This document shows positions 9,662 through 15,991 of a stretch of 41,663 bases of DNA, in pieces (the first letter of the stretch is position 1; the number at the start of each line of letters is the position of its first letter). A program made the translations under genes and the position numbers. The notes beneath the pieces were generated by a model, which saw nothing but the letters and a program-made list of their open reading frames with translations, searched no databases and was not told the origin of the DNA. The stretch is from Chitiniphilus eburneus. Lineage in GTDB: Bacteria > Pseudomonadota > Gammaproteobacteria > Burkholderiales > Chitinibacteraceae. Location: NCBI RefSeq assembly GCF_005048205.1, contig NZ_SUMF01000030.1:1-41663 (forward strand), in the 5' to 3' direction.

Positions 9662-9686
9662 GTGCAGTCGTCTTCTGAAAATGACA
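9662..9686. repeat. Terminal inverted repeat of the Tn5053-family transposon (pbr end)
   Basis: These 25 bases are the exact reverse complement of 40469-40493. On the minus strand they begin TGTCATTTTC, the typical Tn5053/Tn402 end. The transposon therefore runs from 40469 through the window join to 9686, about 10.8 kb. The flanking pentamers TCAGT (left) and CGGGC (right) differ, so no target duplication remains. Confidence 0.93.
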
Positions 9687-9878
9687 CGGGCGCGAGGCCG
9701 CAAAGGCGGGCGCAAGCCAGCACTCGATGAGAAGCAGATCAGGGAAATTAAAGCGCTCTTGCGTGACCCTGAGATTCAGGTGTCCGACGTGGCCAAACGC
9801 TACGGGGTGTCGAGAGCGACGGTGTACAAGCACGTTGGGCCTGTCACGCCGAAGAAGAGCCGCAAGGAGGGAGAGTGA
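9687..9878 (+). pseudogene. 3' remnant of a serine resolvase gene, cut by the transposon end
   Basis: About 64 codons remain of a resolvase/invertase. They hold the GRKGGRK hinge and the helix-turn-helix DVAKRYGVSRATVYKH, ending in a basic tail (KKSRKEGE). The catalytic domain is missing: the sequence before 9687 belongs to the transposon. An open frame from 9621 runs through the inverted repeat into this remnant, giving an 85-residue chimera that might be translated but has no nucleophile serine domain. Tn5053-family elements prefer res sites and resolvase genes, so the position fits insertion at such a locus followed by loss of the 5' part. The remainder of the gene is not seen elsewhere in the plasmid. 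Confidence 0.8.
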
Positions 9879-10020
9879 AAACGGCTGTCCAGAAAAGACT
9901 ATGCCCCCGGGGGCGTGCTCGCGCAGAGGTCACACCGGGGGCTTGCTTTGATCGAATAGTACCCCATTCCTCATTTTTGAGCAAGCAGGGTGGCGAACAA
10001 CAAGGACGTGAGGTGGCGAA

Positions 10021-10716
10021 GTGACGAGTACGAAGCTTCCGGAGCTGGACGCTTCCAGCCTCAGTCACGTAGTTGCTACCCTGACCCGGCCGCGCCTGAG
10101 CAAGTACCTGCGCGTGACGCGCAACAATGCCCAGCAGGCTCTGCGTCTCTACGTGCTGAACACCAAAGTCAGCGCGGCGGTGATGACTGACCTTCACTAC
10201 ATCGAGGTCGCCCTGCGCAACAAGTTTGACCGGGAGCTGGCGGCCAAGTTTGGCCACGAATGGTTCAAGGATGCAGGCTTCTTGGCGCTGGTCGATGGCC
10301 GTAGCCACGCCATCTTGTTGAAAGCCCAGAAGGACGCGGCCAAGCACTGGCCCAAAGGAAAGGCTTTGCCGTCCGGCAAGGTGATCGCCGAGTTGACCTT
10401 CGGCTTCTGGTTGCAACTGACCGACTCGAAGCTGGAACACAAGCTTTGGGTGCCCTGTTTGCACAAGGCCTTTGCGCCGCGCAAGGCACCGAAGCGCGCC
10501 ATCTTCAACCAGCAATTGGAGAAGCTGCGTCAACTGCGTAATCGTGTGGCTCACCATGAGCCAATCTTTCATCTTGACCTGCTCGATGCACACCATCGCA
10601 TCTTCGAGGTTGGACAGCTTCTCTGCCCTACAACAGCCCGAGTAATGGATCAGACCAGTACCGTGCAACGGCAGGTGATGGGCTTGACCAAATACTGCAA
10701 GCGGCGTGGTTTGTGA
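10021..10716 (+). CDS. Abi-family (Abi_2-like) protein with HEPN RNase motif
   Basis: The 231-residue protein resembles the Abi_2 (AbiD/AbiF) abortive-infection family. It has the conserved early motif LHYIEVALRNKFDRELA and, near its C-terminus, LRNRVAHHE with Arg173 and His178, an RX4H motif typical of HEPN ribonucleases. Members stop phage growth, and some act as toxins by cutting RNA (family knowledge). The start is GTG at 10021 after a GAGG-like site; no better ATG exists before the conserved part. It overlaps or abuts the next gene, suggesting an operon with the GNAT-like and Rap1a-like proteins. Target and trigger are unknown. Confidence 0.72.
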   Translation: MTSTKLPELDASSLSHVVATLTRPRLSKYLRVTRNNAQQALRLYVLNTKVSAAVMTDLHYIEVALRNKFDRELAAKFGHEWFKDAGFLALVDGRSHAILLKAQKDAAKHWPKGKALPSGKVIAELTFGFWLQLTDSKLEHKLWVPCLHKAFAPRKAPKRAIFNQQLEKLRQLRNRVAHHEPIFHLDLLDAHHRIFEVGQLLCPTTARVMDQTSTVQRQVMGLTKYCKRRGL

Positions 10717-10727
10717 GGGCGGCAGAC

Positions 10728-11567
10728 ATGGCACTACCTTCCTTTGATAGCGGGTGGCGAGACGGCGCGCGGATCAAACCGCGCATTTGTATTTTGGAGA
10801 TCAAAGATCGCGACAAGCTCGACGGTGAGCCGATCGCATGGTTGTTTGTTGAGAGGGAGGAAACCTATCGGCGCGATGATCGGGATGGTTCCGTGTACGA
10901 GGCGTCGATTCGTCTGTCCTACGAGCGCATTGCGCCGAAGCACTCTTACCGAATGAGCGGCAAGGGTCATTTTTCCGGGGGCTTCTCGCGAGGTTATGGC
11001 GATGGGTCTTCGGTTTCATTGACCTCAGAGTCCACATCGAGAGGTGCGGTGTTTCTTGACCTTCCGGGTCTCGAAGGGCAGAGGGTCGGAACCTATCTCA
11101 TGAACGAGATTGTGCAATGGGTACGGCAGTGGCCAGAAGCCACTGTTCGCTCTGTTGAGCTGCTGTCTGGACAGGCCCACGGGGAAAACAAGGCGCGACG
11201 CAATCGCTTCTATGAACAGTTCGGCCTCAAGTTCGATTACCGCGATCCTGAGCAGCGTGAAGGGCTGTCCAGGCCGATGCTGTCGGAGGCGCTGACCCCT
11301 GTCGAAACGTGGCAGTCGAACATCCGTGAGTGTGATGTCCGCGAGTACCTTGGAGGTGTTCTGTATGACCGCGACCGGCTCGGGTTTGAGCTGTCACAAC
11401 GCGAGCGCGCCATCAGAAACCTGTCCGATGAAATCAAACGGGCTGAAGCTCACCCTGTACGTTGGGCGTTACGTCAGTTGTGGTGGCGCATCGCTCCCCC
11501 ATTGGGGCAAGTCACGATCCTGCTGATCTTTGCCGTGATGGTATGGCTGGGCTTGAAGCCTAAATAG
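10728..11567 (+). CDS. GNAT-like protein with C-terminal membrane anchor
   Basis: The 279-residue protein has a central stretch reading like a GNAT acetyltransferase core: GQRVGTYLMNEIVQW as a pyrophosphate-loop-like motif, then RRNRFYEQFGLKFDY, typical of the last strand and helix. After an acidic/basic linker, the last ~25 residues form one membrane helix (VTILLIFAVMVWLGL). GTG at 10713 would overlap the stop of the Abi gene (GTGA) and ATG at 10728 follows GAGGG, so translation is probably coupled. The N-terminal 100 residues match nothing I recognise. Acetyltransferase activity is inference. Pairing with a HEPN gene suggests a toxin-modifying or defence partner. Confidence 0.6.
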   Translation: MALPSFDSGWRDGARIKPRICILEIKDRDKLDGEPIAWLFVEREETYRRDDRDGSVYEASIRLSYERIAPKHSYRMSGKGHFSGGFSRGYGDGSSVSLTSESTSRGAVFLDLPGLEGQRVGTYLMNEIVQWVRQWPEATVRSVELLSGQAHGENKARRNRFYEQFGLKFDYRDPEQREGLSRPMLSEALTPVETWQSNIRECDVREYLGGVLYDRDRLGFELSQRERAIRNLSDEIKRAEAHPVRWALRQLWWRIAPPLGQVTILLIFAVMVWLGLKPK

Positions 11568-11575
11568 GAGAAAAA

Positions 11576-11977
11576 ATGTCTGGCTTGATTAAGCTGCTGA
11601 TGGGCTGTGTGCTGTTGATTGCTGGCTCAGTGCGCGCAGCGGACGATCCGACCAAGCCGTCGATGGCCGGCCCCAGCTTCTGGAAAGCCAGCCAGCTCTA
11701 CGAGCTGTGTACGAGCCAACACCAGACGGATCGCGCCCACTGTGAGGGCTTCATCACGGGCGTGGCCAGCACCTTGCAGAACGAGCAGATCAGCCGTGTG
11801 CGCGTGTGCATCCCAAAGGGCACGAGCAGCAACGACGTGGTGCAGAAGGTGGTGTGGTACTTGAGGGAGAAGGCCGACGCCGACGACATGAAGGTGGCTG
11901 CTGTGAGCCTGATCGGCCCGCTGCTGCCCGTGCTCTACAACTGCACGCCCGGCCAGCCGCCCAAGTTTGCGCCCTGA
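11576..11977 (+). CDS. Rap1a/Tai-family periplasmic protein
   Basis: The 133-residue protein starts with a signal peptide (cleavage near residue 21, VRA-AD). The mature part has the pattern YELCTS...CEGFITGVAS followed by two further cysteines, as in the Rap1a/Tai immunity family, which folds as a small disulphide-linked helical protein. Rap1a proteins neutralise type VI amidase effectors, but many plasmid members have no known effector. ATG at 11576 follows AGGAGAAAAA, 8 bp after the GNAT-like gene, so it ends a three-gene operon. The terminator at 12037-12067 closes the unit. Confidence 0.65.
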   Translation: MSGLIKLLMGCVLLIAGSVRAADDPTKPSMAGPSFWKASQLYELCTSQHQTDRAHCEGFITGVASTLQNEQISRVRVCIPKGTSSNDVVQKVVWYLREKADADDMKVAAVSLIGPLLPVLYNCTPGQPPKFAP

Positions 11978-12036
11978 TAATCCGGGGTGACTGCCTTGTA
12001 GCGGCGTTTTCCTCCCTGACAGCCCGCAGTCTTTCA

Positions 12037-12067
12037 CCGCCTCGCTCTCTGCGAGGCGGCTTTCTTT
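12037..12067 (+). terminator. Rho-independent terminator after the Abi operon
   Basis: CCGCCTCGC and GCGAGGCGG (9-bp stem, TCTCT loop) at 12037-12059 are followed by CTTTCTTT. It terminates the plus-strand operon facing the convergent toxin-antitoxin genes; the other strand lacks a T-run. Confidence 0.8.
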
Positions 12068-12072
12068 CCGGG

Positions 12073-12402
12073 CTACGAGAACAGCTCGGAGTGCGTCCCG
12101 CTGCGCACGAAAACAACCAAGCTGCTTTTGCCTGAATCGTCGAGCAGGTAGATCAGCAGGAAGTCGCCGCCGATGTGGCACTCGCGATGGCCCGCCCAGT
12201 CACCCGTCAGCGGGTGGTCGAGCCATTCAGGCGGCAGTGGCCCGTCGTTGGCGATGAGCAGCAGCATCGCCTCCTTCAGCCGGTGCATGTCGTACCGGCC
12301 GGAGTGGGACAGGCGCACCCAGTCCTTCTGGAACTCTTTGGTGTAGTCCGATGCGCGAGGCAGGTTTGCCCGCTTACTTGCTGCTGGCTTCTTCGAGGTC
12401 AT
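12073..12402 (-). CDS. yafQ: YafQ-like mRNA interferase toxin (RelE/ParE superfamily)
   Basis: The 109-residue protein matches YafQ: the FQKDW...RYDMHRLKEAM helices, then LPPEWLDHPLTGDWAGHRECHIGGDFLLIY and a C-terminal RSGTHSELF. Histidines and the aspartate in the expected positions supply the ribosome-dependent cleavage site known from E. coli YafQ. It overlaps its antitoxin by 29 bp, with the ATG at 12402 lying inside the antitoxin frame. No clear ribosome site precedes it, consistent with coupled, low toxin synthesis. Confidence 0.87.
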   Translation of the reverse strand: MTSKKPAASKRANLPRASDYTKEFQKDWVRLSHSGRYDMHRLKEAMLLLIANDGPLPPEWLDHPLTGDWAGHRECHIGGDFLLIYLLDDSGKSSLVVFVRSGTHSELFS

Positions 12403-12655
12403 TCAGGAGCGAGTCAGCAGTTGCGAAGCGAGCGCGACGGCTCTTGATGATCTCGTTGGCCTCGGCGATGGCGACGCGGCTGGTGGCGTTCGGTGCCTTG
12501 AGTGCGAAAGGCAGTTCCTTGTCGGCGACGACACGGGTCAGGAACACGCGGATCGCATCGGAGACGGTCAGGCCCATCGAGGCCAGCGTTTCCGCAGCCT
12601 GCGCCTTGACGTTTTCGTCCACACGAACGTGAACCATAGTGGTGGTAGCAGCCAT
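12374..12655 (-). CDS. dinJ: DinJ/RelB-like antitoxin
   Basis: The 93-residue ribbon-helix-helix protein has the strand MVHVRVDENVKAQAAETLASMGLTVSDAIRVFL typical of RelB/DinJ, followed by a charged C-terminal tail that would wrap the toxin. It neutralises the downstream YafQ-like toxin and represses the operon. ATG at 12655 is preceded by AGGAGG. A plausible promoter with an operator lies at 12682-12715. Together the pair works as a plasmid addiction module. Confidence 0.88.
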   Translation of the reverse strand: MAATTTMVHVRVDENVKAQAAETLASMGLTVSDAIRVFLTRVVADKELPFALKAPNATSRVAIAEANEIIKSRRARFATADSLLNDLEEASSK

Positions 12656-12681
12656 GACGGCCTCCTATTGCGACTGATTGA

Positions 12682-12715
12682 GATACATTGTATCGCACGC
12701 CGCCCACAATCGCAA
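12682..12715 (-). promoter_or_regulatory. Promoter and operator of the dinJ-yafQ pair
   Basis: On the minus strand, TTGCGA (12715-12710) and TACAAT (12692-12687) are 17 bp apart. A perfect dyad GATACA-T-TGTATC (12682-12694) covers the -10 box and is the likely DinJ-YafQ autorepression site. Confidence 0.7.
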
Positions 12716-12747
12716 GGTGACACCCCTCCCCCCCGGTGTCCCGTCTC

Positions 12748-12790
12748 TAGGTATGTATATCGGTAGGTAGGTATATATATACCTACTTAC
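12748..12790. repeat. AT-rich palindrome, site A
   Basis: Contains the perfect 20-bp palindrome GTAGGTATATATATACCTAC at 12767-12786, preceded by a partial copy (TAGGTATGTATATCGG). It abuts the stop codon (12787-12789) of the exonuclease gene. It is one of seven related sites. With no T-run or GC stem, it does not look like a terminator. Confidence 0.9.
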
Positions 12791-13326
12791 GGCAGCCACG
12801 GCAGTAGCTTGGCGATGTTGCGGGCATCGTCGAGGCCGCGATGGTGCGAGCCATCGAGAGGCAGGCCCACCATCTGCAACGCGCGGGCCATCCCCACTTC
12901 CTTGATCTTGCGGCCCTTAGCAAACCGGCGCTTGAGGTTCACATGCTCGAACTCTGCGAGCGGGCTTTCGATGCCGTGTCGCTCGCAGTCACGCGCAAGC
13001 TGCTTGGCGTCGAATTGGCCCCAGCTCCCCCACGTTGCGCCCGGTGCCTGATGGCGTTGGGCGAAGCTGGCCAGCCGTGCCGCGACCACTGGGAACAACT
13101 CGGCACCGTCCACGTCGGCTTGCTGGATGTTGGTGAGCTGCCGACAAAACGGAGTGAGCTGAGGGCGTACCACGGGGCGCACCAGCGCCTGAAACATGTC
13201 GAGTACGCTGCCCTCAACCGTAGCCCAAACCGCGCCGATCTCGATGATCTCCATATCGCTCGCCGGGAGGCCATCGGCATCGTCGCAGGTGGCCTCAAGG
13301 TCGATGACGAGCACCACCGGGGTCAC
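12787..13326 (-). CDS. DEDDh-family 3'-5' exonuclease
   Basis: The 179-residue protein has all motifs of the DEDDh exonucleases: VIDLEAT (Exo I, with the Asp/Glu pair), GQFDAKQLARDC (Exo II) and HHRGLDDARN (Exo III, with His and Asp). The short single-domain form resembles the Eri1/KapD-type RNA exonucleases rather than DnaQ. GTG at 13326 overlaps the stop of the HAD gene (GTGA), so it is coupled and last in a four-gene operon. Substrate is unknown; RNA processing or degradation is likely by family. Palindrome site A follows the stop directly. Confidence 0.82.
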   Translation of the reverse strand: MTPVVLVIDLEATCDDADGLPASDMEIIEIGAVWATVEGSVLDMFQALVRPVVRPQLTPFCRQLTNIQQADVDGAELFPVVAARLASFAQRHQAPGATWGSWGQFDAKQLARDCERHGIESPLAEFEHVNLKRRFAKGRKIKEVGMARALQMVGLPLDGSHHRGLDDARNIAKLLPWLP

Positions 13327-13892
13327 AGAATCCCCGCGAGGGCATCGACCAGCGACTGCCCTCCCCTGCGATCCAGCCAGCGCGCCTGCATCCCGAAGGC
13401 CTGCGGCCCGTCGAAGTCGCAGCGCTTGCTGTCGCCCACGAAAACCGCCTCAGCCGGTGCGCAGCCCAGCTCGGCGCACGCGAGCCGGTACATCGTCGGG
13501 TGTGGCTTGGCCACGCCCACCTCGTAGGACAGGACGTAGGCGTCCAGCTCGGGCACGAGGTCGCGCACGGCCGCGCCGTACTCATAGGCGAGGTTCGAGC
13601 AGACGGCAAGTCGCAGGCCTGCGGCCCGCGCCTTGGTGAGCACTTCCGGCACCTCGGGAAACAGACGCAGACCGGACAGCTCTTCGGCCAAGTCGGGCAG
13701 CATCAGGTCGAGGTTGTCCCCCGCGCCGATCTCGCTGGCGAGGGTCGCCAGTGGCACGTTGCGGGTCAGGCAGGCGAGCCGATCCATCGGTCGCCCGTTC
13801 GCGTCCACCAGACTCCCATAGGGTGCCGGGCGCGTGGTGTAGCGGATCAGCGTCCCGAAGGCGTCAAAGACAATGGCTTTCGTGGTCTGCAT
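13323..13892 (-). CDS. HAD-superfamily hydrolase
   Basis: The 189-residue protein has the four haloacid-dehalogenase motifs: FDAFGTL (nucleophile Asp near residue 10), AVCSNLA, the lysine in GVAKPHPTMY, and VFVGDSKRCD. It is of the small-cap phosphatase/dehalogenase type; the substrate cannot be told. The ATG at 13892 comes directly after repeat site B, whose TAGGTAGG is the only purine-rich stretch upstream and is poorly spaced for ribosome binding. It is coupled to the exonuclease gene downstream. Confidence 0.8.
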   Translation of the reverse strand: MQTTKAIVFDAFGTLIRYTTRPAPYGSLVDANGRPMDRLACLTRNVPLATLASEIGAGDNLDLMLPDLAEELSGLRLFPEVPEVLTKARAAGLRLAVCSNLAYEYGAAVRDLVPELDAYVLSYEVGVAKPHPTMYRLACAELGCAPAEAVFVGDSKRCDFDGPQAFGMQARWLDRRGGQSLVDALAGIL

Positions 13893-13936
13893 GTATATAT
13901 ATACCTACCTATATACCTATATACCTACATACCTAC
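13893..13936. repeat. AT-rich palindrome/tandem repeat, site B
   Basis: This spacer between two genes consists almost wholly of the repeat family: a TATATATATA core followed by ACCTAYAT units whose ACCT steps start at 13907, 13915, 13923 and 13931, an 8-bp period. The start codon of the HAD gene abuts one end, and the TAG stop (13933-13935) of the upstream gene lies within the other. It is the longest of the seven sites. Confidence 0.88.
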
Positions 13937-14136
13937 TCGAACAACTCGCGCTCGAACTCGACGCCCGCCACCACCAGCGGCTCACCGCTGGGCCAGCGCT
14001 TGGGCGGCTGGTGATCGCTGATGACCTGCACGTCGGTGTCGTCGTTGACCACGGCCACGTCGGCGGCGTGCAAAGCGGCTTGCTTGCTCGCGCGCTCGAA
14101 GCGGCAGGTGTTGGGGTCGAATGTCCAATAGCGCAT
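13933..14136 (-). CDS. Small protein of unknown function (67 aa)
   Basis: I do not recognise this 67-residue protein, which starts MRYWTFDPNTCRFERAS and ends in an acidic tail. It has no membrane segment or signal peptide. ATG at 14136 lies 1 base after the stop of the upstream gene and 5-10 bases after GGAGG, so it is co-translated in the operon 14701-12787. Its stop lies in repeat site B. An in-frame start at 14205 exists but falls inside the preceding gene. Confidence 0.65.
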   Translation of the reverse strand: MRYWTFDPNTCRFERASKQAALHAADVAVVNDDTDVQVISDHQPPKRWPSGEPLVVAGVEFERELFE

Positions 14137-14137
14137 G

Positions 14138-14701
14138 TCAGCCTCCGTCGTTGGTCTGTGCTTTCTTTCTCTCGTGCTCGTCGAGCAGCCGTTGGTAGGA
14201 CTCATAGGCGGGCGTGCCGGGTGGCGCGAAGTTCGGGAGCAAGGTGATCTCGCTTTCCTCTTCGATGACCGGCCGCCCTCTCACCGGCTCCGGCATCAGG
14301 CCCAGCTCGCTGGCAACCCGTATCAGTGCCCGGATTTCCTTGCGGATGGCGGCGACGTTTTCGGTGGTGGTGGTGGCGTAGCCCTTGGCCAACCCAACCC
14401 GAGCCACCCGCGTGCTTTCGGCCAGCGTGTCCAGCTCGAACTGAGCCGCTGCCTTCAACTCTTCTTCGTCCTGCCGGACGCGCCACTCCCGCCACTCTTC
14501 AACCTCGGCCGGGGTGAGGATGGCCAGCACATCAGCGGGCAGCTCACGCGCTTCCCGGTCGAACTTGGCCACCACGCGCTGTACGTTCTTGCCCTCTGGA
14601 AAATCCGGCGTTACTTCGCGCACCCGGCGAAGGCACTGCACGCGGTGCCCCTCTCGGTAGCCGCCTTCTTTGTCGCGGTGGCGAATGATCTTGAACTGCA
14701 T
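14138..14701 (-). CDS. Unknown protein heading the HAD/exonuclease operon (187 aa)
   Basis: This 187-residue protein is not recognised. It begins MQFKIIRHRDKEGGYREGHRVQCLRRV and is strongly charged and mostly helical, with probable coiled-coil stretches near 90-130 and an acidic/basic C-terminal helix. No membrane segment or catalytic motif is visible. It is first in a minus-strand operon (this gene, a 67-aa protein, HAD hydrolase, exonuclease). Its promoter carries an operator-like dyad resembling one in front of the DotA operon. ATG at 14701 has only a weak ribosome site. Confidence 0.7.
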   Translation of the reverse strand: MQFKIIRHRDKEGGYREGHRVQCLRRVREVTPDFPEGKNVQRVVAKFDREARELPADVLAILTPAEVEEWREWRVRQDEEELKAAAQFELDTLAESTRVARVGLAKGYATTTTENVAAIRKEIRALIRVASELGLMPEPVRGRPVIEEESEITLLPNFAPPGTPAYESYQRLLDEHERKKAQTNDGG

Positions 14702-14727
14702 CGGCGCGTTCTCTTGTGGGTGTTGTT

Positions 14728-14759
14728 GCGTATAACTAAAACTATACGCGAAAGCTCAA
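14728..14759 (-). promoter_or_regulatory. Promoter with operator dyad for the HAD/exonuclease operon
   Basis: On the minus strand, TTGAGC (14759-14754) and TTATAC (14735-14730) are 18 bp apart. The -10 lies in a dyad (14728-14749), GCGTATA-n8-TATACGC. A related 22-bp element (17 of 22 bases identical) sits at 28843-28864 before the DotA operon, suggesting one regulator for both. Confidence 0.68.
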
Positions 14760-14784
14760 AAGTCTGCTACCATTCGCTTGTGGT

Positions 14785-14808
14785 CGGTAGGTATATATAT
14801 ACTTACCG
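14785..14808. repeat. AT-rich palindrome, site C
   Basis: A 24-bp palindrome, CGGTAGG...CTTACCG around GTATATATATAC, with a single mismatched pair. It lies about 90 bp upstream of parA, between the divergent operons. Confidence 0.88.
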
Positions 14809-14866
14809 AGTCACAGGGCCGGGGATGCACCCGGCAGGTCGAGGGCCAGCCGCTGCGCTGCCCGTC

Positions 14867-14887
14867 GGTATGTATATACATAGATAG
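14867..14887. repeat. AT-rich palindrome, site D (supplies the parA ribosome site)
   Basis: Contains the perfect 14-bp palindrome TATGTATATACATA (14869-14882), followed by GATAGGAG. The AGGAG serves as the parA ribosome-binding site 5 bases before its ATG. A protein bound here could control parA translation start or transcription. Confidence 0.8.
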
Positions 14888-14895
14888 GAGCACCC

Positions 14896-15522
14896 ATGAT
14901 CTTCGCGTGCGTGAACACCAAGGGCGGCGTCGGCAAGACCACGACCGCCGTTCATCTGGCAGTGATGCTGGCCCGTCAGGGCAAGACGCTGCTCATCGAC
15001 GGCGACCCGCAGGCCTCGGCCGCGAGCTGGGCCGCATGGCGTCGTGAGACGCAGTACGACCCGTCGCCCACCACCACCTGCCTCGCTGGCAAGGCGATCC
15101 TCAGTGAAGGCAAGCAACTGGCCACCGGCTTTGAGCACGTTGTCGTCGATGCAGGCGGCCGTGATTCCGTGGGCCTGCGCTCCGCGCTGCTGCTGGCCCA
15201 GCGTGCCGTGATCCCGGTCGGTGCCTCCAATCTGGACGCAGCGGCCATGACTGACTTGCTGGAAGTCGTCGAGCTGGCCCGCGACTACAACCCCGAGCTG
15301 GACGTGCGCGTGCTGCTGACCCGCGTCGATCCGCGCACCAAGGATGCGGCCGAGATGCTGGAATTTTTGGCCGAGCAGAAGCTGACTGTATTACCTACAA
15401 AAGTCTGCGAGCGGGTGGCTTTCCGCCGTGCCATCGGTGAGGGCGCGACTGTTCAGGAGCTGGGTCGCGACCAAGCCGCCATTGCCGAGATGGAAGCCTT
15501 CTTCAAGGAGGTGATGGCATGA
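14896..15522 (+). CDS. parA: ParA-family partition ATPase (small, type Ib)
   Basis: The 208-residue protein is a short ParA/MinD-type ATPase. It has a deviant Walker A motif, KGGVGKTTT, at residues 9-17, with the signature lysine, a Walker A' DGDPQASAASW, and a Walker B-like VVVDAGGRDSV. It lacks the N-terminal DNA-binding domain of long ParA proteins, so it is ParF-like and depends on a small partner for autoregulation. ATG at 14896 follows AGGAG in repeat site D. It overlaps the next gene by ATGA. It moves plasmid copies apart before division. Confidence 0.9.
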   Translation: MIFACVNTKGGVGKTTTAVHLAVMLARQGKTLLIDGDPQASAASWAAWRRETQYDPSPTTTCLAGKAILSEGKQLATGFEHVVVDAGGRDSVGLRSALLLAQRAVIPVGASNLDAAAMTDLLEVVELARDYNPELDVRVLLTRVDPRTKDAAEMLEFLAEQKLTVLPTKVCERVAFRRAIGEGATVQELGRDQAAIAEMEAFFKEVMA

Positions 15523-15842
15523 GCATGAAGGGTAAGCCCAACACGGCGCAGTTCAAGCCGCCCAAAGACCCGACCGCTTTCCTCGAAGGCGGGGAGGCCG
15601 ACAAGGCCGAAAAGCCGCTGGTGGCACCTGCGGCCGTGACCACGCCACCGGCCGCCACGCCACCCGCTGCCGAGGAAACGCAGCGCTACGGCCGCGCACG
15701 GGTGCAAAAAATCTTCAACTTCCCGGAAGAGCTGGCAGACCGCCTGCGCCGTGAAGCGCTCAAGCGCTCCGAAGAGAAGGGCGGGCGCGTCACGGAGAAG
15801 GACATCGTGATCGAGGCGCTGGAAGCCTTCCTCAAGGGCTGA
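15519..15842 (+). CDS. Ribbon-helix-helix centromere-binding partner of ParA
   Basis: The 107-residue protein has a flexible Pro/Ala-rich N-terminal half and a C-terminal ribbon-helix-helix-like domain (RVQKIFNFPEELADRLRREALKRS...). This architecture, coupled to a small ParA by an ATGA overlap, matches ParG-type centromere-binding proteins. The N-terminal tail would stimulate the ATPase and the folded domain would bind operator and parS DNA. The nearby AT-rich palindromes (sites C, D upstream and E at its stop codon) are candidate binding sites, but nothing in the sequence proves this. Confidence 0.8.
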   Translation: MSMKGKPNTAQFKPPKDPTAFLEGGEADKAEKPLVAPAAVTTPPAATPPAAEETQRYGRARVQKIFNFPEELADRLRREALKRSEEKGGRVTEKDIVIEALEAFLKG

Positions 15843-15879
15843 TAGGTATATATATACCTATCTATGTATATATATAACG
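15841..15879. repeat. AT-rich palindrome, site E
   Basis: A perfect 22-bp palindrome at 15841-15862, GATAGG...CCTATC around TATATATA, begins inside the TGA stop of the partition gene. A further TATGTATATATATA segment follows. Confidence 0.9.
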
Positions 15880-15887
15880 ACGTTCAA

Positions 15888-15905
15888 TATGGACTATAGT
15901 CCATA
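15888..15905. promoter_or_regulatory. 18-bp perfect palindrome, probable operator
   Basis: TATGGACTATAGTCCATA is a perfect palindrome about 85 bp upstream of the next gene and distinct from the GTAGG repeat family. Its symmetry and intergenic position suggest a repressor site for the gene at 15992 or for a transcript running into repA. No second copy was noticed. Confidence 0.6.
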
Positions 15906-15958
15906 CAAACGCCGACACTCACACGATACAGCGACAGTCGCAACAAAAACTGATATTG

Positions 15959-15987
15959 TTGCGGTTGGGCGCGGAATAGGGTATAAA
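15959..15987 (+). promoter_or_regulatory. Sigma70-like promoter before the 103-aa gene
   Basis: TTGCGG (15959-15964) and TATAAA (15982-15987) are 17 bp apart. The -10 ends only 4 bases before the ATG at 15992, so either the transcript is leaderless, starting at that ATG or the next-codon TTG, or the gene begins further in. Confidence 0.5.
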
Positions 15988-15991
15988 AGCG

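Larger units (their letters stand above)
1..9686 (+). mobile_element. Tn5053-family Pb-resistance transposon, main portion
   Basis: Continuation of the element starting at 40469. The tni module occupies 1-3507 and the pbr cargo 3595-9558. A 100-bp non-coding end follows pbrR before the inverted repeat at 9662-9686. Confidence 0.9.

Noticed and set aside
9687..9691. Target-site duplication of the Tn5053-like element
   Set aside because: Flanks CGGGC and TCAGT (40464-40468) differ, so no duplication can be claimed.
9903..9914. Palindrome GCCCCCGGGGGC as a terminator or operator
   Set aside because: No loop, no T-run and no nearby promoter; likely chance in GC-rich DNA.
9844..10734. 296-codon minus-strand open frame opposite the Abi gene
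   Set aside because: It is the antisense of a recognisable HEPN/Abi protein and has no start signal.
12719..12740. GACACC...GGTGTC dyad as terminator of the exonuclease operon
   Set aside because: Six-bp stem around a C-run with no T-tract; too weak to call.
13893..13936. Short tandem repeats as a CRISPR array
   Set aside because: Units are 8 bp with no unique spacers and no cas genes occur.
13500..14021. Plus-strand open frame opposite the HAD gene
   Set aside because: The minus strand carries all four HAD motifs; this frame runs through repeat site B, giving a Tyr/Ile-rich artefact.
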